Assembly (NCBI GenBank): GCA_030522415.1
Contig: CM060124.1
Location: forward strand, 23,794,454-23,858,453
Direction: 5' to 3'
Source of the DNA: Channallabes apus
Taxonomy: Eukaryota; Chordata; Actinopteri; Siluriformes; Clariidae
Length of the DNA stretch: 64,000 bases
Shown: piece by piece, positions 42,048 to 53,494 of the stretch
Position numbering within the stretch: position 1 is the stretch's first letter
Layout of the letters: each line of letters opens with the position of its first letter
Made by a program: the position numbers and the translations under genes
Notes under the pieces: generated by a model
Told to the model about the DNA's origin: nothing
Databases searched by the model: none
What the model saw: the letters and a program-made list of their open reading frames with translations, nothing else

Positions 42048-42845
42048 CTCTCGCGTTCCGCCACGGTCAGGGAGGCGCGCCCTAGTTGCATGGGTTCCCC
42101 GGCTCCGGTGTCAACCACGGCAGGGGGTGGAGATCCGACACGTCCGGTGAAGGCGGGGGTGACGGTGAGTGTTGGTCTGGATGTGGTGTGAGTATAGGTG
42201 GGAGCTGGCGGCAGGGTTCGAGGTGCTGGCTTTGGACGGGAGAGAAGGCGCTGGTCAATGCGGAGCTCTCGTCCAGCTAGCTCGTCTTTGATATGAGTAG
42301 CCAGTCCCTCAAAGTAGGACGTCCGGAATGCTGCGTCTCCCCAGGAGGTCTGGATGGCGAGGGTGCAGAAGTCCGCAGTGTACCGGCTCATGGACAATCC
42401 TCCCTGCCGCAGATGGTAGAGCTTCGTGTCGGTCTCCACCTCGCCCGCAGGATGCTCAAAAGTTAGCTTAAGCTGACGGGTGAACTCGTTATACGAGTGT
42501 GCGGTGTCGGTGTCAGCGCGCATGACTGCCATGGCCCACTCTGCTGCCTGCCCTGATAGCAACGAAACGAGCAGTGCAATGCGTAGCCGGTCAGTGGAGT
42601 ATTTGGTGGCATTAAACTCAAACACCAGTTCCAGCGATGTTAAAAACACACTGCACTTCCCATCCGTGCCATCCCATTTATCCGGAAGTGCTAGGAAAAC
42701 ATCAGAAGGCGGGGGGGGGGGGGGGTGCATTCTCCCGCTTAAGCTCCGCCACCTCGCGGCGCAAGGCCGTGCGCAGAGAATCGAGCTCCCCGGTGAGCAT
42801 GCTGGTCAACCACATCGCACAGGCGTGCGTGATCTGCTGGGTTCA
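41954..42845 (-). pseudogene. gag: Gypsy copy 1 gag with homopolymer frameshift
   Basis: The main frame (42,730-41,954) has the retrotransposon gag core 'DVFLALPDKWDGTDGKCSVF' and 'SYNEFTRQLKLTFEHPAGEV', then '[20 protein letters not shown]' and a CCHC-like knuckle (CAYYGSAAHHRATC) in which the second cysteine is tyrosine. The expected N-terminus lies in other frames (to about 42,845). It is separated by a run of 15 G on the plus strand at 42,711-42,725. The stop overlaps pol by about 94 bp with GGGAAAC at 41,969-41,975. Confidence 0.85.
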
Positions 42846-42866
42846 CTGCTCTAGGCTCTGTCATTC

Positions 42867-43236
42867 TGTCAGAACTAACCTGATGACGACCAAAAAGATG
42901 TAGCTTTAGCAGTTAGCCCTGTAGCGTGAATGGTAAACCCAAACGCGGATGAAACACGAGCGGGCAGGATAATCACGCGATTTAATCTAAGAACTCTCAC
43001 AATAAATGAGCAAAGGAAAGACACAATCTTACCCTCGTTCTATAAACACACACTCAGTCTGGAAGCAAAGCCAAGAAAGTGAGTACTCACATACACGGGA
43101 ACGATTCCGAAATGACATGGGCAAACCTCAATGACAGAGCGGTGTGCGGCGCCATCTTGTATCCTTTTATGCTTTCAGGTTCGCGACCGTCTTACTTCCG
43201 GGTCCTAGTGCCGGCCGCGGCTGAGTGTGCATGACA
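42867..43236 (-). repeat. Gypsy copy 1, 5' LTR
   Basis: 370 bp from TGTCAGAACTAACC to GTGTGCATGACA on the plus strand. It retains the intact TGT...ACA tips, unlike its partner. Confidence 0.88.
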
Positions 43237-44249
43237 CTCAGCCGTTATGTTTTATACACAAAATTAACAAACATAATCTACACCCCATACATCATGATTT
43301 CCCTATCTGTCTCAGAACCAATGTCTTCGCCTTATCATTCAGTGGTGAATACAATCGGTTTGTTTCTATTCTGTCTTATGCCTTGTCCGTCTATAATCCA
43401 ACAGGTAAGTTTTAAAGCTTTGATTAATGCATGTGGCATTCATTAATATAAATTAATAATATACGATTACAATGTGATTACTCCATTTACTGTGAATGTA
43501 ACTCTAATGTAATTTAATAGAAATGCTTGTTTATTTATGATGGAATCTAAATGATAAACTGTTGTGTCATTGTTCTAATTTAAGGGTGTCCCAGGCATGC
43601 TGTTCAAATTACCAAACATGTCACTGAATCAGAAAGTATCAGAAAAAAAGATTTTTATTGCCAAGGACGCTTGCACAGACAAGGAATTTGTTTTAGTGAC
43701 AGGCCTTCCAGAACAAAACAATGACAAGACAAAATGACAAAAAAGGTGTTTTTTTTTAAAGAAAAAGATTAAAAACAAATGGAGTAGGGTGTGGGATTCT
43801 ATGAAATAAGTTAAATATATATCTGTGATATTGCACATTACCACAGATATTTACAGGGGTATTGCACAAAATATTGCACATGTATTAATTGCACATTGAG
43901 AAGAATGTTTAACTGTTCATGAGGTGTAATAGTTTTGGGTCATCTACAACAAAATGAAAAGTTACTCTCCAGTTAAAATAAACACCTTCATAATTAGTTT
44001 CATACTGTACGTTGGGTCATTTTTAAAATCTCATGCTATTAAAGTGGACTTTTTACGAGGGACTAATCTGTAAGCGTTTCTCTGTATGCCTTATTACTCT
44101 GTAAGCTATCGACGAGTGGCAAGGCGGAAGTAAAAATAGTGCTTATCTCAAACGGCGAATTAAAAACAATAATGGATAAAATTAGGTTAACAAAAATCTC
44201 AACGTAAAGACGGTGGCTAAAATCGATTTTTTTTTTTAATCCGATTTTC
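43237..44249. other. No gene seen; unclassified repeat at 43,640-43,900
   Basis: AAGATTTTTATTGCCAAGGA and GACAAGGAATTTGTTTTAGT resemble a common fish repeat end of unclear class. Otherwise AT-rich with no supported frame. Confidence 0.35.
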
Positions 44250-44814
44250 AAATCCGACCAATCAGGCACAAAAGCGTTTTGGTATCGATCCGCCCATTCT
44301 TAGCATTCGTGAGAAGACCTAGTCGGAGAGAAACACGCATGCTACGGAGTACATGGCCTTGGGTACGCAGTCTTTTGTTCGACATTCGCCAACTTCGGCT
44401 TTTTTAGAACTTAGCAGAGGAAGAAGGTAGACACTGTGAAGAAAAGGTAAGAAACTGGTTTAACCACCGTGGTACAAAACTAGAAATGGATTTATGGTGG
44501 CTTCATAAAGCTAGTTAAGTTTAGCCAGCTCGCTGACATTTAGCATTAAACATTTTGAATACAGTATGTGCGTCAAGTATTTGTAAATATAATTAAAATT
44601 ACACGTTTTAGTTTGTAGTTTATCAACGGTTTTATTTCATGTAATAAGCAATTCACGTTAAAAAAAAAAGTTTTTCGTTGCACTTCTAAGTTAATTTTCT
44701 CTCGCCCCACCGGGCCACTCTTTCAGGACACATTTCGTCTTGCCCCCTATGGCCAACGGAGGTGGTTGACCACACAGTCTTGTAGTAGTCTGTAGCTTTA
44801 AACAGCAGACTACA
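44250..44814 (+). promoter_or_regulatory. Promoter and spliced 5' leader of the zinc-finger transposase gene
   Basis: GACCAATCAGG (CCAAT box, about 44,256-44,266) lies upstream of a GC-richer block. AAAAG/GTAAGA at 44,447/44,448 is a strong splice donor, and TTTAAACAG at about 44,804 is a possible acceptor 10 nt before the ATG at 44,815. So the 5' UTR probably holds one intron of about 360 bp. Inference from consensus motifs. Confidence 0.5.
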
Positions 44815-47800
44815 ATGGCAAATGTTATGCCAAAGTTTACTTGCCACTCATGTGGTATGTCCCTGAAAAGTATTAAAATCTATGTTGATCATCAGATTTT
44901 GCACAGACATGAGGCAAATAGTTACTATCCATGTTCCTTTTCATATTGCAAACAAAAATTCACAAAGTACACGGCCTTAAAAGCTCATCTGTATCGTTCC
45001 CATAACAGCCCAGTTTTACAGTTGGGTGACATACCAAGGCCATTTGTATGTGATGATGTCAATTGTAGAAAGCAATGCACAGATCTCAGAGATCTTCTTG
45101 CACATCTCAAGATACATTTGAGTAAGCACAAATTAGTACATTGCCCATTCATCAACTGTAACAAGGTGTTTAAAGTGAAGTCATCATTTACATCCCATAT
45201 ATCAAGAAAACATAGACATGAGACTGAGGTAAATACCAGTCACTTACTCAGAGTCATCTGTGTCCTCTCAGATTGAGCCCAATGAAACTGGAAGGGACCA
45301 AAGAGAAGATCAGTCTCAGGTTACAGAAACTATTGACATAAGGTCTTTGTACGTGAGAAATCTGTGCCTGTTTAACATGCAGCTCCAGGCAAAGTATCTT
45401 GTTCCATCATCAACGATTCAAATGATTGTTGATGAGATCAATGGCTTAAGTGACATTTGTCATCAGTATACAAAAGAAAGGATTAAAGAAATGCTTCAAG
45501 TTAATTCTAACATGTCAGATACAGAGATTAACACGATTGTCCAGAGTCTTAAGGAAACTGATTTGCATGCTCCATGTAGCTCTCGTTTCCACTGAATATA
45601 CTAGAAGTCAGTATTTTCAGGAGAACTTTGGCTATGTGCACCCAGAAAAGATTTACCTGGGCACCAATGAACAAAGAAGAGACTGTTATGCACAGTATAT
45701 ACCGCTTTCTGACAATTTAAGAGCTATTCTGAATGATAATGGTGTGTGGCAACAGTGTGTTAAGTCTCAAAATCGCCTAGTTTCTAATGTCATCTTAAGT
45801 GATATTTTTGATGGCTCATTCTACAAATCCAATGAACGGTTTCTGCAATCAGATGACATAATCATAAAACTGATCTTGTATCAAGATGCATTTGAAATTG
45901 TCAACCCACTTGGTTCAGCAAGGAAAAAGCATAAGCTTTTGGGAGTTTACTTCACACTTGCAAACTTTGAACCATTCCATCGCTCCAGTATTGACCACAT
46001 GCAGTTAGTACTGTTATGCAAAGAGGCAGATTTAAATTATTTTGGCCAGGACACAGTGTTTTCTAAAATGTTAGACCTGAGACAACTTGAAGAACATGGT
46101 ATTGTGACCACTGCTGGACATGTGGCTCGAGCAATCAATTGTAGGGGACAATTTGGGATCACACTGTATTGGTGGCTACACACAAAATTTCAGCACATCC
46201 AAGTACTTCTGTAGGTATTGTGAGGTTCCAAGAGACCAACTTGAGAATTTAAGTACAAACTTTCCTGTACAAACAGTTGTTGCATACAAAGTAGCTGTGC
46301 AGCTACTGCAGGAGAATGATGTGGCTGATGTCAAAGGCATATATTGTGACTCAGTTTTTAACAGACTGAAATATTTCCATGTGTGTCAGCCAGGCCTTTC
46401 TCCATGCATAAGGCATGACTTGTTTGAGGGAGTTGTAACTTATGACTTAGCCATTTACATACGCTACTTTATAAAAGTCAAGCATTGGTTTACATACACT
46501 CAGCTGAACCGACGAATCACACAATTTGCCTACAAAGACTCAGATTTTGTCTCATCTCCTTGCCAGGTCAGCGAAAAGCGTAAAACACTAGGTGGCTGTA
46601 AAGTTTTTCTAAAGTTTTGTAGTAGAAGAGGCGAGTTGCTCGGTCTGTCCGCTGTGCTTCGGTAAGCTTTTCTGGTGCCAGGAGAGACTCAGTCAAACAC
46701 ACACACACGTTGTCTGTCAGAAAGGTCTCTGTTTATTAACAGCAAAAGATGGGGTTTATATATGTTTGACCAAACGCCTATAGACATATGTTACTACAAA
46801 GAGCATGAACCATTGTAAATGTCCTGGTGAGATCCTGAAGAATCAAAGGAGAGGAAGATAGAGGTGTCCATCCAGAGACAGATCACAAGATGTTGGCTCG
46901 AGTTAGGAGGAGAGGGGGAAGGAGACAGAGGGAGATAGCGAGAGAGGGAGAGAGAGAGAGAGACAAAGCGTATGGGAAGGTGAGTGTGGGAGCATTCACA
47001 CCTTTAAGAACAGATGCAAGAGGAGACAGGAAGATAGAAGCAGGAAAGATTTAACACGTTAATGTCAAATCTATGAGGAAGAGAACAAGAGTAGAATCAA
47101 CTCCTTTATATATAAAATAATTCTAACAGTGGCCAAGCAGCTGAGAACTGGTCTCCTTAGACTCCTTCCTGTCATTATTGGTGACAAAATTAATCCTTAT
47201 GACCCAGTGTGGTTATGACTAGTGATCGCTTTGAAAGAACTTGTGGAACTAGTGTGTGCACCCACAATCACCATGGCCCAGGTTGCTTACATCAACATTA
47301 CTGTGATTGAATACTTGGAAACTAGAAAATCAGTGTTTCCTTCTGAAAGCCAAAAACCCAAACACCACTATGTTCTCCACTACCCATCATTGATCCTCAA
47401 ACTGGGCCCCTTAATACGTCTATGGACAATGCGATTCGAGAACAAACACTCCTATTTTAAGAGGTGTGTGAGGAGGATAGAAAACTTCAAGAATATATGC
47501 CAGACTCTTGCAAACCAGCACCAACTCCTCCAAACAACCCTGTGCTCCAACACCTTTTTTCCACCAGTGCTGAAGTTAAAAACTCAACTCCATATCATGC
47601 GCATCTGTATAGTGATGCAGTGCGCAAAGCAATTGGAGCACACGTGTCCAGAACCAGATTCTGTGTCCACTGAGGTAAAATTTAAGGGCACTTTTTTATA
47701 AAAAGGGGTCCTTTCTCTGCCTAAAACGTGAGTCTGATGAGTCAATCAAGTTTGGTCATATTGAGCTTATATTGGTTAAAGATGACAGAGAGGTGTGCTT

Positions 47801-47933
47801 TCTGGTGACACCACACACGTCACTGTATTTGTCAGAGTATGGTCTCTATGAAGTGAAACAAGCATCCGAGGATATGCACTGTGTAAATGCAGAACACTGC
47901 TTGGATTTCTATCCATTGTCTGAATGGGCATGA
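44815..47933 (+). pseudogene. CACTA-like (CMC/EnSpm-type) transposase with C2H2 zinc fingers
   Basis: The first frame (44,815-45,276) has four C2H2 fingers ('CHSCGMSLKSIKIYVDH', 'CSFSYCKQKFTKYTALKAH', 'CDDVNCRKQCTDLRDLLAH', 'CPFINCNKVFKVKSSFTSH'). Later pieces in other frames carry, in order, 'YVHPEKIYLGTN', 'VGDNLGSHCIGGYTQNF', 'YFCRYCEVPRDQ', 'CIRHDLFEGVVTYDLA' and 'KHHYVLHYPSLILKLGPL'. The C-terminal domain ends 'LDFYPLSEWA' at 47,933. GDN and RHD...E are the likely catalytic acidic residues. Frameshifts near 45,230, 45,580 and 46,150, a stop near 47,219 and an LTR insertion at 46,618 kill it. Assignment to CMC is by recall of similar animal elements. Confidence 0.65.
46618..47128 (-). mobile_element. 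Solo LTR inside the zinc-finger transposase
   Basis: The 511-bp segment begins TGTAGTAGAAG and ends ATTCTAACA and breaks the transposase frame. Read on the minus strand it has TATATAAACCCC then AATAAACAGAG, a promoter and poly(A) signal in the right order. A purine-rich run lies at 46,905-46,970. The flanks GTTT and GTGG give no clean target duplication. Confidence 0.7.
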
Positions 47934-48074
47934 TGTCATATCTCTGAAGCACAGTGTTGTTGATCGTTGTTGTTGAGGTTCTTGATTATTTTTGGTAATA
48001 ATTGAATTTCAGTGTACATATTTTTGACTATTTGTTAGTGGGAAAAAAATATATATATTAGCCAAGGTAACATG
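47934..48074. other. Spacer; likely 3' end of the transposase transcript
   Basis: AT-rich; no clear AATAAA. Ends at the Tc1 inverted repeat. Confidence 0.35.
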
Positions 48075-49088
48075 CACTCACCGGCCACTTTATTAGGTAC
48101 ACAGGTTCAGCTGCTTGTTAATACAAATAATCAACCAATCACATGGCAGCAACTAAGTGCATTTAGGCATGAAGACACTAGTCAAGATCATCTGCTGAAG
48201 TTTAAGCTGAGCTTCAAAATGGGGGAAGAATTGTGATTTAAGTGACTTCCAATGTGGGATGGTTTGTTGGTGACAGACGAATTTGTCTACAGAAGATTGG
48301 AAAAACGTTGCATGCTCTGATGAGTCTTGATATCTGTGTAAACAACATGAATGCATGGATCCATCCTGCCTTGTATTAAGTTGTAATGGTGTGGGGAGAT
48401 TTTCTTGAAACACTTTGGCCCCTCAGTACTAATTGAGCATGGTATGAATGCCACAGTCTACTTGAGTATTGTTGCTGATCATGTCCATAGATTTATGACC
48501 ACAGGATAACATGCCATGTCACAAAGTTAAAATCATCTCAAACTAGTTTCTTGGCTATGGCAATACAAGACACTGTATTCAAACGGCTTCCACAGTCACC
48601 TTGTCTCAATCCAATAGAGCACCAACGGGATATGATGGAACAGGAGATTTGCCTCATGGATGTGTAGACAACAAATCTGCAGCAGTGCAGATGGTGTCAT
48701 GTCAGTATGGAGTAAAATTTAAATTCAGCATCTTGTTGAATTTATGCCACAAAAAATTAAGGCAGTTCTACAAAAGCGGGTCTAGCCCAATATTAGCAAG
48801 GCATACCTAATGAGGCGGCCAAGGGAATTGATGACTCAGTTGTAGATTTCCCCAACTGTCATGTGGAAGTCCTGGGTTAAATTCCCACCATCCAGTATCC
48901 AAACTCCAGCCACTGGATGCATTGCCGGTCCCAAGCCTGGATGAAATAGGAGGGTTGCGTCAGGAAGGGCATCCGGCGTAAAACCTGTGACGAGCTTGTG
49001 TGTGCTGACCGGATGGTTCGATGTGACAACTCCTTGCCAGGAGCAGTTGAACGACTAACAACAACCTAATGAAGTGGCCAGGGAGTGT
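48075..49088 (+). mobile_element. Degenerate Tc1-like element with a SINE inside
   Basis: The ends CACTCACCGGCCACTTTATT and ACCTAATGAAGTGGCCAGGG form the inverted repeats of a widespread fish Tc1 family. Plus-strand remnants in several frames follow the transposase C-terminal half. 'CSDES' is at about 48,312. The Asp-Asn-Pro region, now 'QDNMPCHK', is near 48,510. 'LSQSNRAP' stands in place of 'LNPIEHLW' near 48,605. Many stops. A SINE occupies about 48,814-49,063. Confidence 0.75.
48814..49063 (+). repeat. SINE with RTE-like 3' end
   Basis: GGTCCCAAGCCTGGATGAAA, GGTTGCGTCAGGAAGGGCAT and CCGGCGTAAAACCTGTG are the conserved 3' part of a common fish SINE/LINE end. ACCTAATGA on both sides (48,805-48,813 and 49,064-49,072), with partial similarity beyond it, is the target duplication. 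Confidence 0.65.
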
Positions 49089-49169
49089 ATGTTACTTAAA
49101 GTTTAATGTGTAGTTCACAATTTGATATGTATCAAACAATGACTCATATTTTGCCCATGTCTTGCAGTC

Positions 49170-51775
49170 ATGGAAGAATGGGTTAGTGACCTAACCTTAT
49201 CGCTCAGTTCTGTGTTTGGACAAGAGGATATCATACAGCGAGTAGTGGAGTTGATAAAAAGCCTTGGAGTATGCTCAACTGAGGACCTGAAGTATGTGGA
49301 GGCAGATGACCTTGCAGGAATCCTGAAGCCAGTAGAAGTCAGAAAAGTCATGAACTGCATTAAACGTAAGTAAAATAATTGCTGCTGAAATATTCAGTTT
49401 CATATAAAGTATGCAGTGTATTAAATTCAAATATCCTAGTTTAAAAAATCCGTAATTTAATTAAAAAAGTGAAGCGCTCATATATTCCAGACATATTACA
49501 TGTAATTATGTAAAATTAAATATTTCTAGATTCTTTTTTTTTTTATTACAACTTGTAGCTGGTCTTCAATAATGCCTCAGCAGTGCCACAGGCGGATCAC
49601 CTCCATGCCATGATACATTGATGCAGTAATTCATTCTAACAGAGCATAAATTAACATACTTTTCAAATATTGGACATTTTTGTATTGTAAATCCTTTTTG
49701 ATTGATCTTAGGAAATATTCTAATATTTTCAGATACAAGATGTAAACCATATTCATAATTTCACTTCATAAATAAAAAAATTATATTCAAATGCATTTTT
49801 AAATGCACTGTATAGTTCTAATAAGTATATCTTTCAATGAATCACTGAGACCCTGTGTGTTACTGGATCTACTTCATTCATCTAGTTGTGTAGCATGGTT
49901 GTCATTATTTAAAGCAAATATTCATAGAGACCATATTATAGAATGATTGCCACAAGATTAAGATTGACTAACTAGAAGAATAAGTGAAAATTATGTGAAT
50001 TATATTGCTAATGCTAAATTAGCTAAATGCTAATTTGTTGTTGTTTAGGTTCACCCCCAGTGATGAGAGTAGAGGATGATTCCTCTTCAATCATCACTAG
50101 CTTCATTGAAGAGTCGAGCACTGAAGGAGAGTCATTTATTAGTTACCTTGATGAATCTGTCATTAACAGCCATTCCACACCAGAGGCCAATTCCACAAGG
50201 AGCTCACCTTCAAGCTTATCTATGCGATGTCAAGCCTCACCCATGGAACCAAGTCAAGCCTCAAAATCTGCATCAGAAAGTTCATCATCTTTAGCCAGTA
50301 GAGATAATACCTGGCATTACAGTTTTGATATTCCCTGGAGCAAGATGCCCTCTAGTACAAGAAAATTATTGGAAACTAAGAAGAGGCCATCTGCAGCAGA
50401 TAGAAGGGAAATTATTAGTATAGTGGTTGCTGAAATTCTGACCATTTGCAAGAAGCCAGGAAAGAGGCACATCAATGAAATAGCCAGGAAGATGGTAATT
50501 CGGTATCCAAACTGTTTTTAAGATGAGATAGAGGGGCTGGTTGTTGGCACCGGGTATGACTCGCTTGTGAAACAGCTTATGTCTCGAATAGACAACTACA
50601 AATGACTCCAATATCCTTCTGCTCAGAAAAGGCTTTCTAATTGTGGAGGCCCTGATAATGCAAAGAAGGAGTGTAAAGATGCGTATGGCTGCGTAAACCC
50701 TGATCCAGAGCTTCTTGTAGGTGAGACAAAACAAGCACAAAAGGAAAAACAAGAAGAGCTTGTGAAGATGTTCAAACACAAAGACAAAGATGTAAAGAAT
50801 ATAGAAAGATTGATGGTGGAGACATTTCCCTCACAAAGGAGAGATTTGTTATCAGGAATGAAAATGACAGAAGATGTGGTTAAGGAGTGGCCATTCTTAT
50901 TCCAGGAGACTGGAACAAGACTTCATTTTAGGGAACTAACAGGTATTCTGATTAATGACGCCTTTGAGGAGTCTACAGCCACCACGTTCAAAAGAATTCT
51001 AAGATATTTCCAGTTTGTTCATACAGAGCCATCCAGCAGAGCAGGCACTATTATGATCCAAACCCTGGCAGGAGGTGATGAAGCTTGTGCAGCCGTGCTG
51101 ATGCTTCTTGATAATTTCAAAGAGCATCGAGACAAAATGTTCGTAAATGTTGATGACACTGCCATTGCAAGAGATGTTGACAAAACCAAACTTCCCTGGA
51201 CACCTTGCATTGTAGTTTGTGGTAGGTTGTGCCTATTATCTTTGTTTAGATAGGTAATAGTCCTGAAAGAGTGCACTGTACTGAAATGAATACTCAAAAA
51301 GAATATTCTTCGTGCTAAATTTTTTCTGTCCTATTTCTGTTTATTTTTACTTGGCACAGTATTTGCTTTGAGGGTAGACAAAAAATTGCTTCTTCAATAG
51401 TGAGGTCAACTTAGCAATGTGTCCATGGGCTTCATAAACCTTGACTTAAGATATCTACTTGCTTGGTAATCATACTGTAATCAATCACACTGTTCACAGG
51501 TAACAGCCCTCTTTCTGCTAAGATGTTCATGGTTGCAGTGGATCGAATATTAGCTTCTCAGCTTCAACACAGCATTTCAGATAATGTTTTGCTCCTATTA
51601 CTTACATAACATTGACTATCCAGTGGAACTTGGAGCTACACTGGAGTTCTTAAAGAGGTATGTATTCCGTGTGCATTACACATTGCTTCAAGTGGTGGGA
51701 GAGGTTAAAGGGAGATTTCTGTTTTTTTTCCAAGACCCTTCTGTGCAAAAATGCATTTCAAAGTTTAGCTGAGAC
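49170..51775 (+). pseudogene. SAM-domain gene of a repetitive fish family (spliced, degenerate)
   Basis: Exon 1 (49,170-49,364) encodes a sterile alpha motif-like domain ('DIIQRVVELIKSLGVCSTED', 'LKYVEADDLAGILKPVEV') ending at a perfect donor GTAAGT. Exon 2 starts after TTGTTTAG at about 50,048. It encodes a Ser-rich linker, a helical region ('SAADRREIISIVVAEILTIC') and, past two in-frame stops (TAA 50,519-50,521; TGA about 50,602), 'FLFQETGTRLHFRELTG' to a donor near 51,220. Exon 3 starts after TTCACAG (about 51,499) with 'NSPLSAKMFMVAVDRILAS'. After a frameshift it carries 'YPVELGATLEFLKRY'. Proteins like this are annotated in many copies in fish genomes as SAM-domain proteins. It may be ORF2 of the neighbouring CACTA-like element. 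Confidence 0.6.
49374..50047 (+). other. Intron of the SAM-domain gene
   Basis: AT-rich, bounded by GTAAGT (49,365) and TTTAG (50,047). No other content seen. Confidence 0.5.
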
Positions 51776-51847
51776 TCATATGAAGCTTCTGTTCTTGTTC
51801 AACAAATAACCTACAAACTACTTAAGAACTAATTTATTTATGACCGC

Positions 51848-53494
51848 TGTGGTGGATTTTTATTCTCCCCACACCGAAGTTGCCCTAATTTAAAACTAAT
51901 CAAAGAAAGACTCTGGATTCCGTGTAGATCTAGATGAAGTAAGGATAAGTTTTATTGCAACAATAAAACAAAGTGAGCCAGTCTTGAAGATGCCTAAGCT
52001 GTGAATCAGAGCATCACCAAGAACAGACTGATCTACTGTGACATCGGTGCCTTCTTTTATACAGTTTTACAGGGGGCGGGACGCTCATCTGGCCCCCTCA
52101 TTTGCTCATTATTTTTTTCTGGTTCCTTATCAAATTTTTCAACCAATAAAATTACATTTGCATTATACGTCATATACCTCGTTATCTGACTCCATCTTTT
52201 ACCAAATTTTGCTTCCAATATAACTTATTTTCCTTTCAAATTAGTTTCCATTATCTTTTCACTTTTGTTGTTCAACTTAAAAAATATTGGGGTGGCGCTT
52301 ATGTCTGCTATAAATTCTTGGTGCTTCCGCTTTACTCTACAGTTTTCAAGAGACAGGCCATGGGTAAACATCTTCTACATATTATTTTAATTATTTGTCT
52401 AAGTTTGTGATTTTCATTGTATTTACCTATTTTATTTTTATTCTTATAGCTAATCGCATCTGCACGAATGATCACCACGTCGCTTTGGACGACTCGGACA
52501 GCCAGAGCAGTCCGGCTCACAGTCCTACTGACTATACTCCTACTGAACCTGTCATGGACCGGGCCTCGGTGAGTTTTACTGAGGATGAGCCCGAGCCATC
52601 TGCTTCGTTACTGCAGTTCCTAGAGGAGACAGGGCTCACTTTTTCCAAGAATGTTGATCCCAAACCGGGTCCTTCGAAGAGGCCACGTGCGGATAGCCCT
52701 TATCCATTTTCTTTTAGGCCTGTACGGCCTGAATCTACAACGCCAGCTCCGCTACTCTTAAGACCTGTTTGTCACGTAAGTGTTGGCACCCAGACCGATG
52801 TTAAAGTGTCTCTTGGTACCCAAACAGATTTTCCTTCCGCACCTGTGCCAAATCCAAATCGCGGCATTTCTGTTTCTATTTCCTTTCACTGATTTTTTAA
52901 TTAGTGTTGCCCTTCCTCACAGGAGGTTTTGCCTATTGACTTCTTATGCATTTTATTTTGCTTCTGATGCTTACCCAGGCCCTGTGTGTTTTATACTTTT
53001 TTTATGTTGGGCCTAATACTTTGTATTGTACAATATTCACTATGTAGATACACATACTATTTTGTGTCTATTTCTTTATTAAACTTATTATTCAGATCAC
53101 TGTATGTGTGTGTGTGTTTTTTTTTTTTGGTTATATAATTTGACATATGGCTTGTGTATCCAATGCCTGTTACATCACAGTTAAGTAGCCAATGCCTGTT
53201 ACATCACAGTTAAGATCACCCCATGTCTGAGATTACATCATGTCTGGGGCTATGTCATATCTGCTGATCTGGTGTCGTTTCTAGGGTTACTATGAAATCT
53301 ATAAGATGGCTGCCAGTCTAAGGTTTGTTGGGTACATACTGTATACTGAACATCACATGGTGTCTTTAGTACTATGACATCACATTGTCCTTGGCTCAAC
53401 TCTGCTCACTTCATCTTACATCCATAAGATAAAATTAATAGTTTTCTGTAATATTACTGCATGCACAAATATATGTAATTAAAATATGCTTACA
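51848..53494 (-). repeat. Probable long 3' LTR of ERV2
   Basis: On the minus strand it would begin TGTAAGCATATTTTAA right after AGAGGGGGAAATA (polypurine tract, 53,495-53,507) and end AAAATCCACCACA at 51,848. It holds TATAAAA (52,055-52,061) and AATAAA (51,951-51,956) in the right order and distance. The U3 part carries several TGATGT(A/C)A words, two of them in a 29-bp tandem repeat (53,157-53,214). The 5' LTR lies outside the window, so the limits rest on motifs. At about 1.65 kb it is long for a gamma-type virus. Confidence 0.5.
52309..53083 (+). CDS. Compact spliced gene of unknown function, antisense to ERV2
   Basis: TATAAAT at 52,309-52,315, ATG at 52,360-52,362, donor ATGG/GTAAAC at 52,363/52,364, a T-rich tract and TTATAG acceptor at 52,449. 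The open frame runs 52,450-52,892 and ATTAAA lies at 53,078-53,083. Splicing of the 86-bp intron joins the ATG in frame to give 148 residues. The product is acidic at its N-terminus ('HHVALDDSDSQSSPAHS', 'FTEDEPEPS'), rich in Pro and Ser, has a basic 'KRPRADS' patch, and carries two GTQTD motifs near the C-terminus ('SVGTQTDVKVSLGTQTDF'). GTQTD resembles a dynein light chain LC8-binding motif. No folded domain is apparent. Family unknown. It lies inside the presumed U3 of the minus-strand ERV2 LTR, with the viral TATA box 250 bp away firing the other way. Confidence 0.5.

Larger units (their letters stand above)
38597..43236 (-). mobile_element. Gypsy/sushi-type LTR retrotransposon, copy 1 (decayed)
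   Basis: LTRs at 38,597-38,959 and 42,867-43,236 enclose gag and pol on the minus strand. The LTRs differ at several positions and the left one has lost a few bases near its TGT end, so no matching target duplication is seen (right flank CTCAG). It is older than copy 2 at 54,108-59,242, to which it is clearly related. Internal deletions, a CGA-to-TGA stop and frameshifts inactivate it. Confidence 0.9.

Noticed and set aside
45229..45273. A 45-bp intron between GTAAAT and CTCTCAG in the zinc-finger transposase
   Set aside because: Too short for a vertebrate intron; a small frameshift explains the change of frame better.
52309..53083. Naming the plus-strand gene as a homologue of a deltaretrovirus antisense protein
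   Set aside because: Only position and orientation are similar; there is no bZIP or other shared domain.
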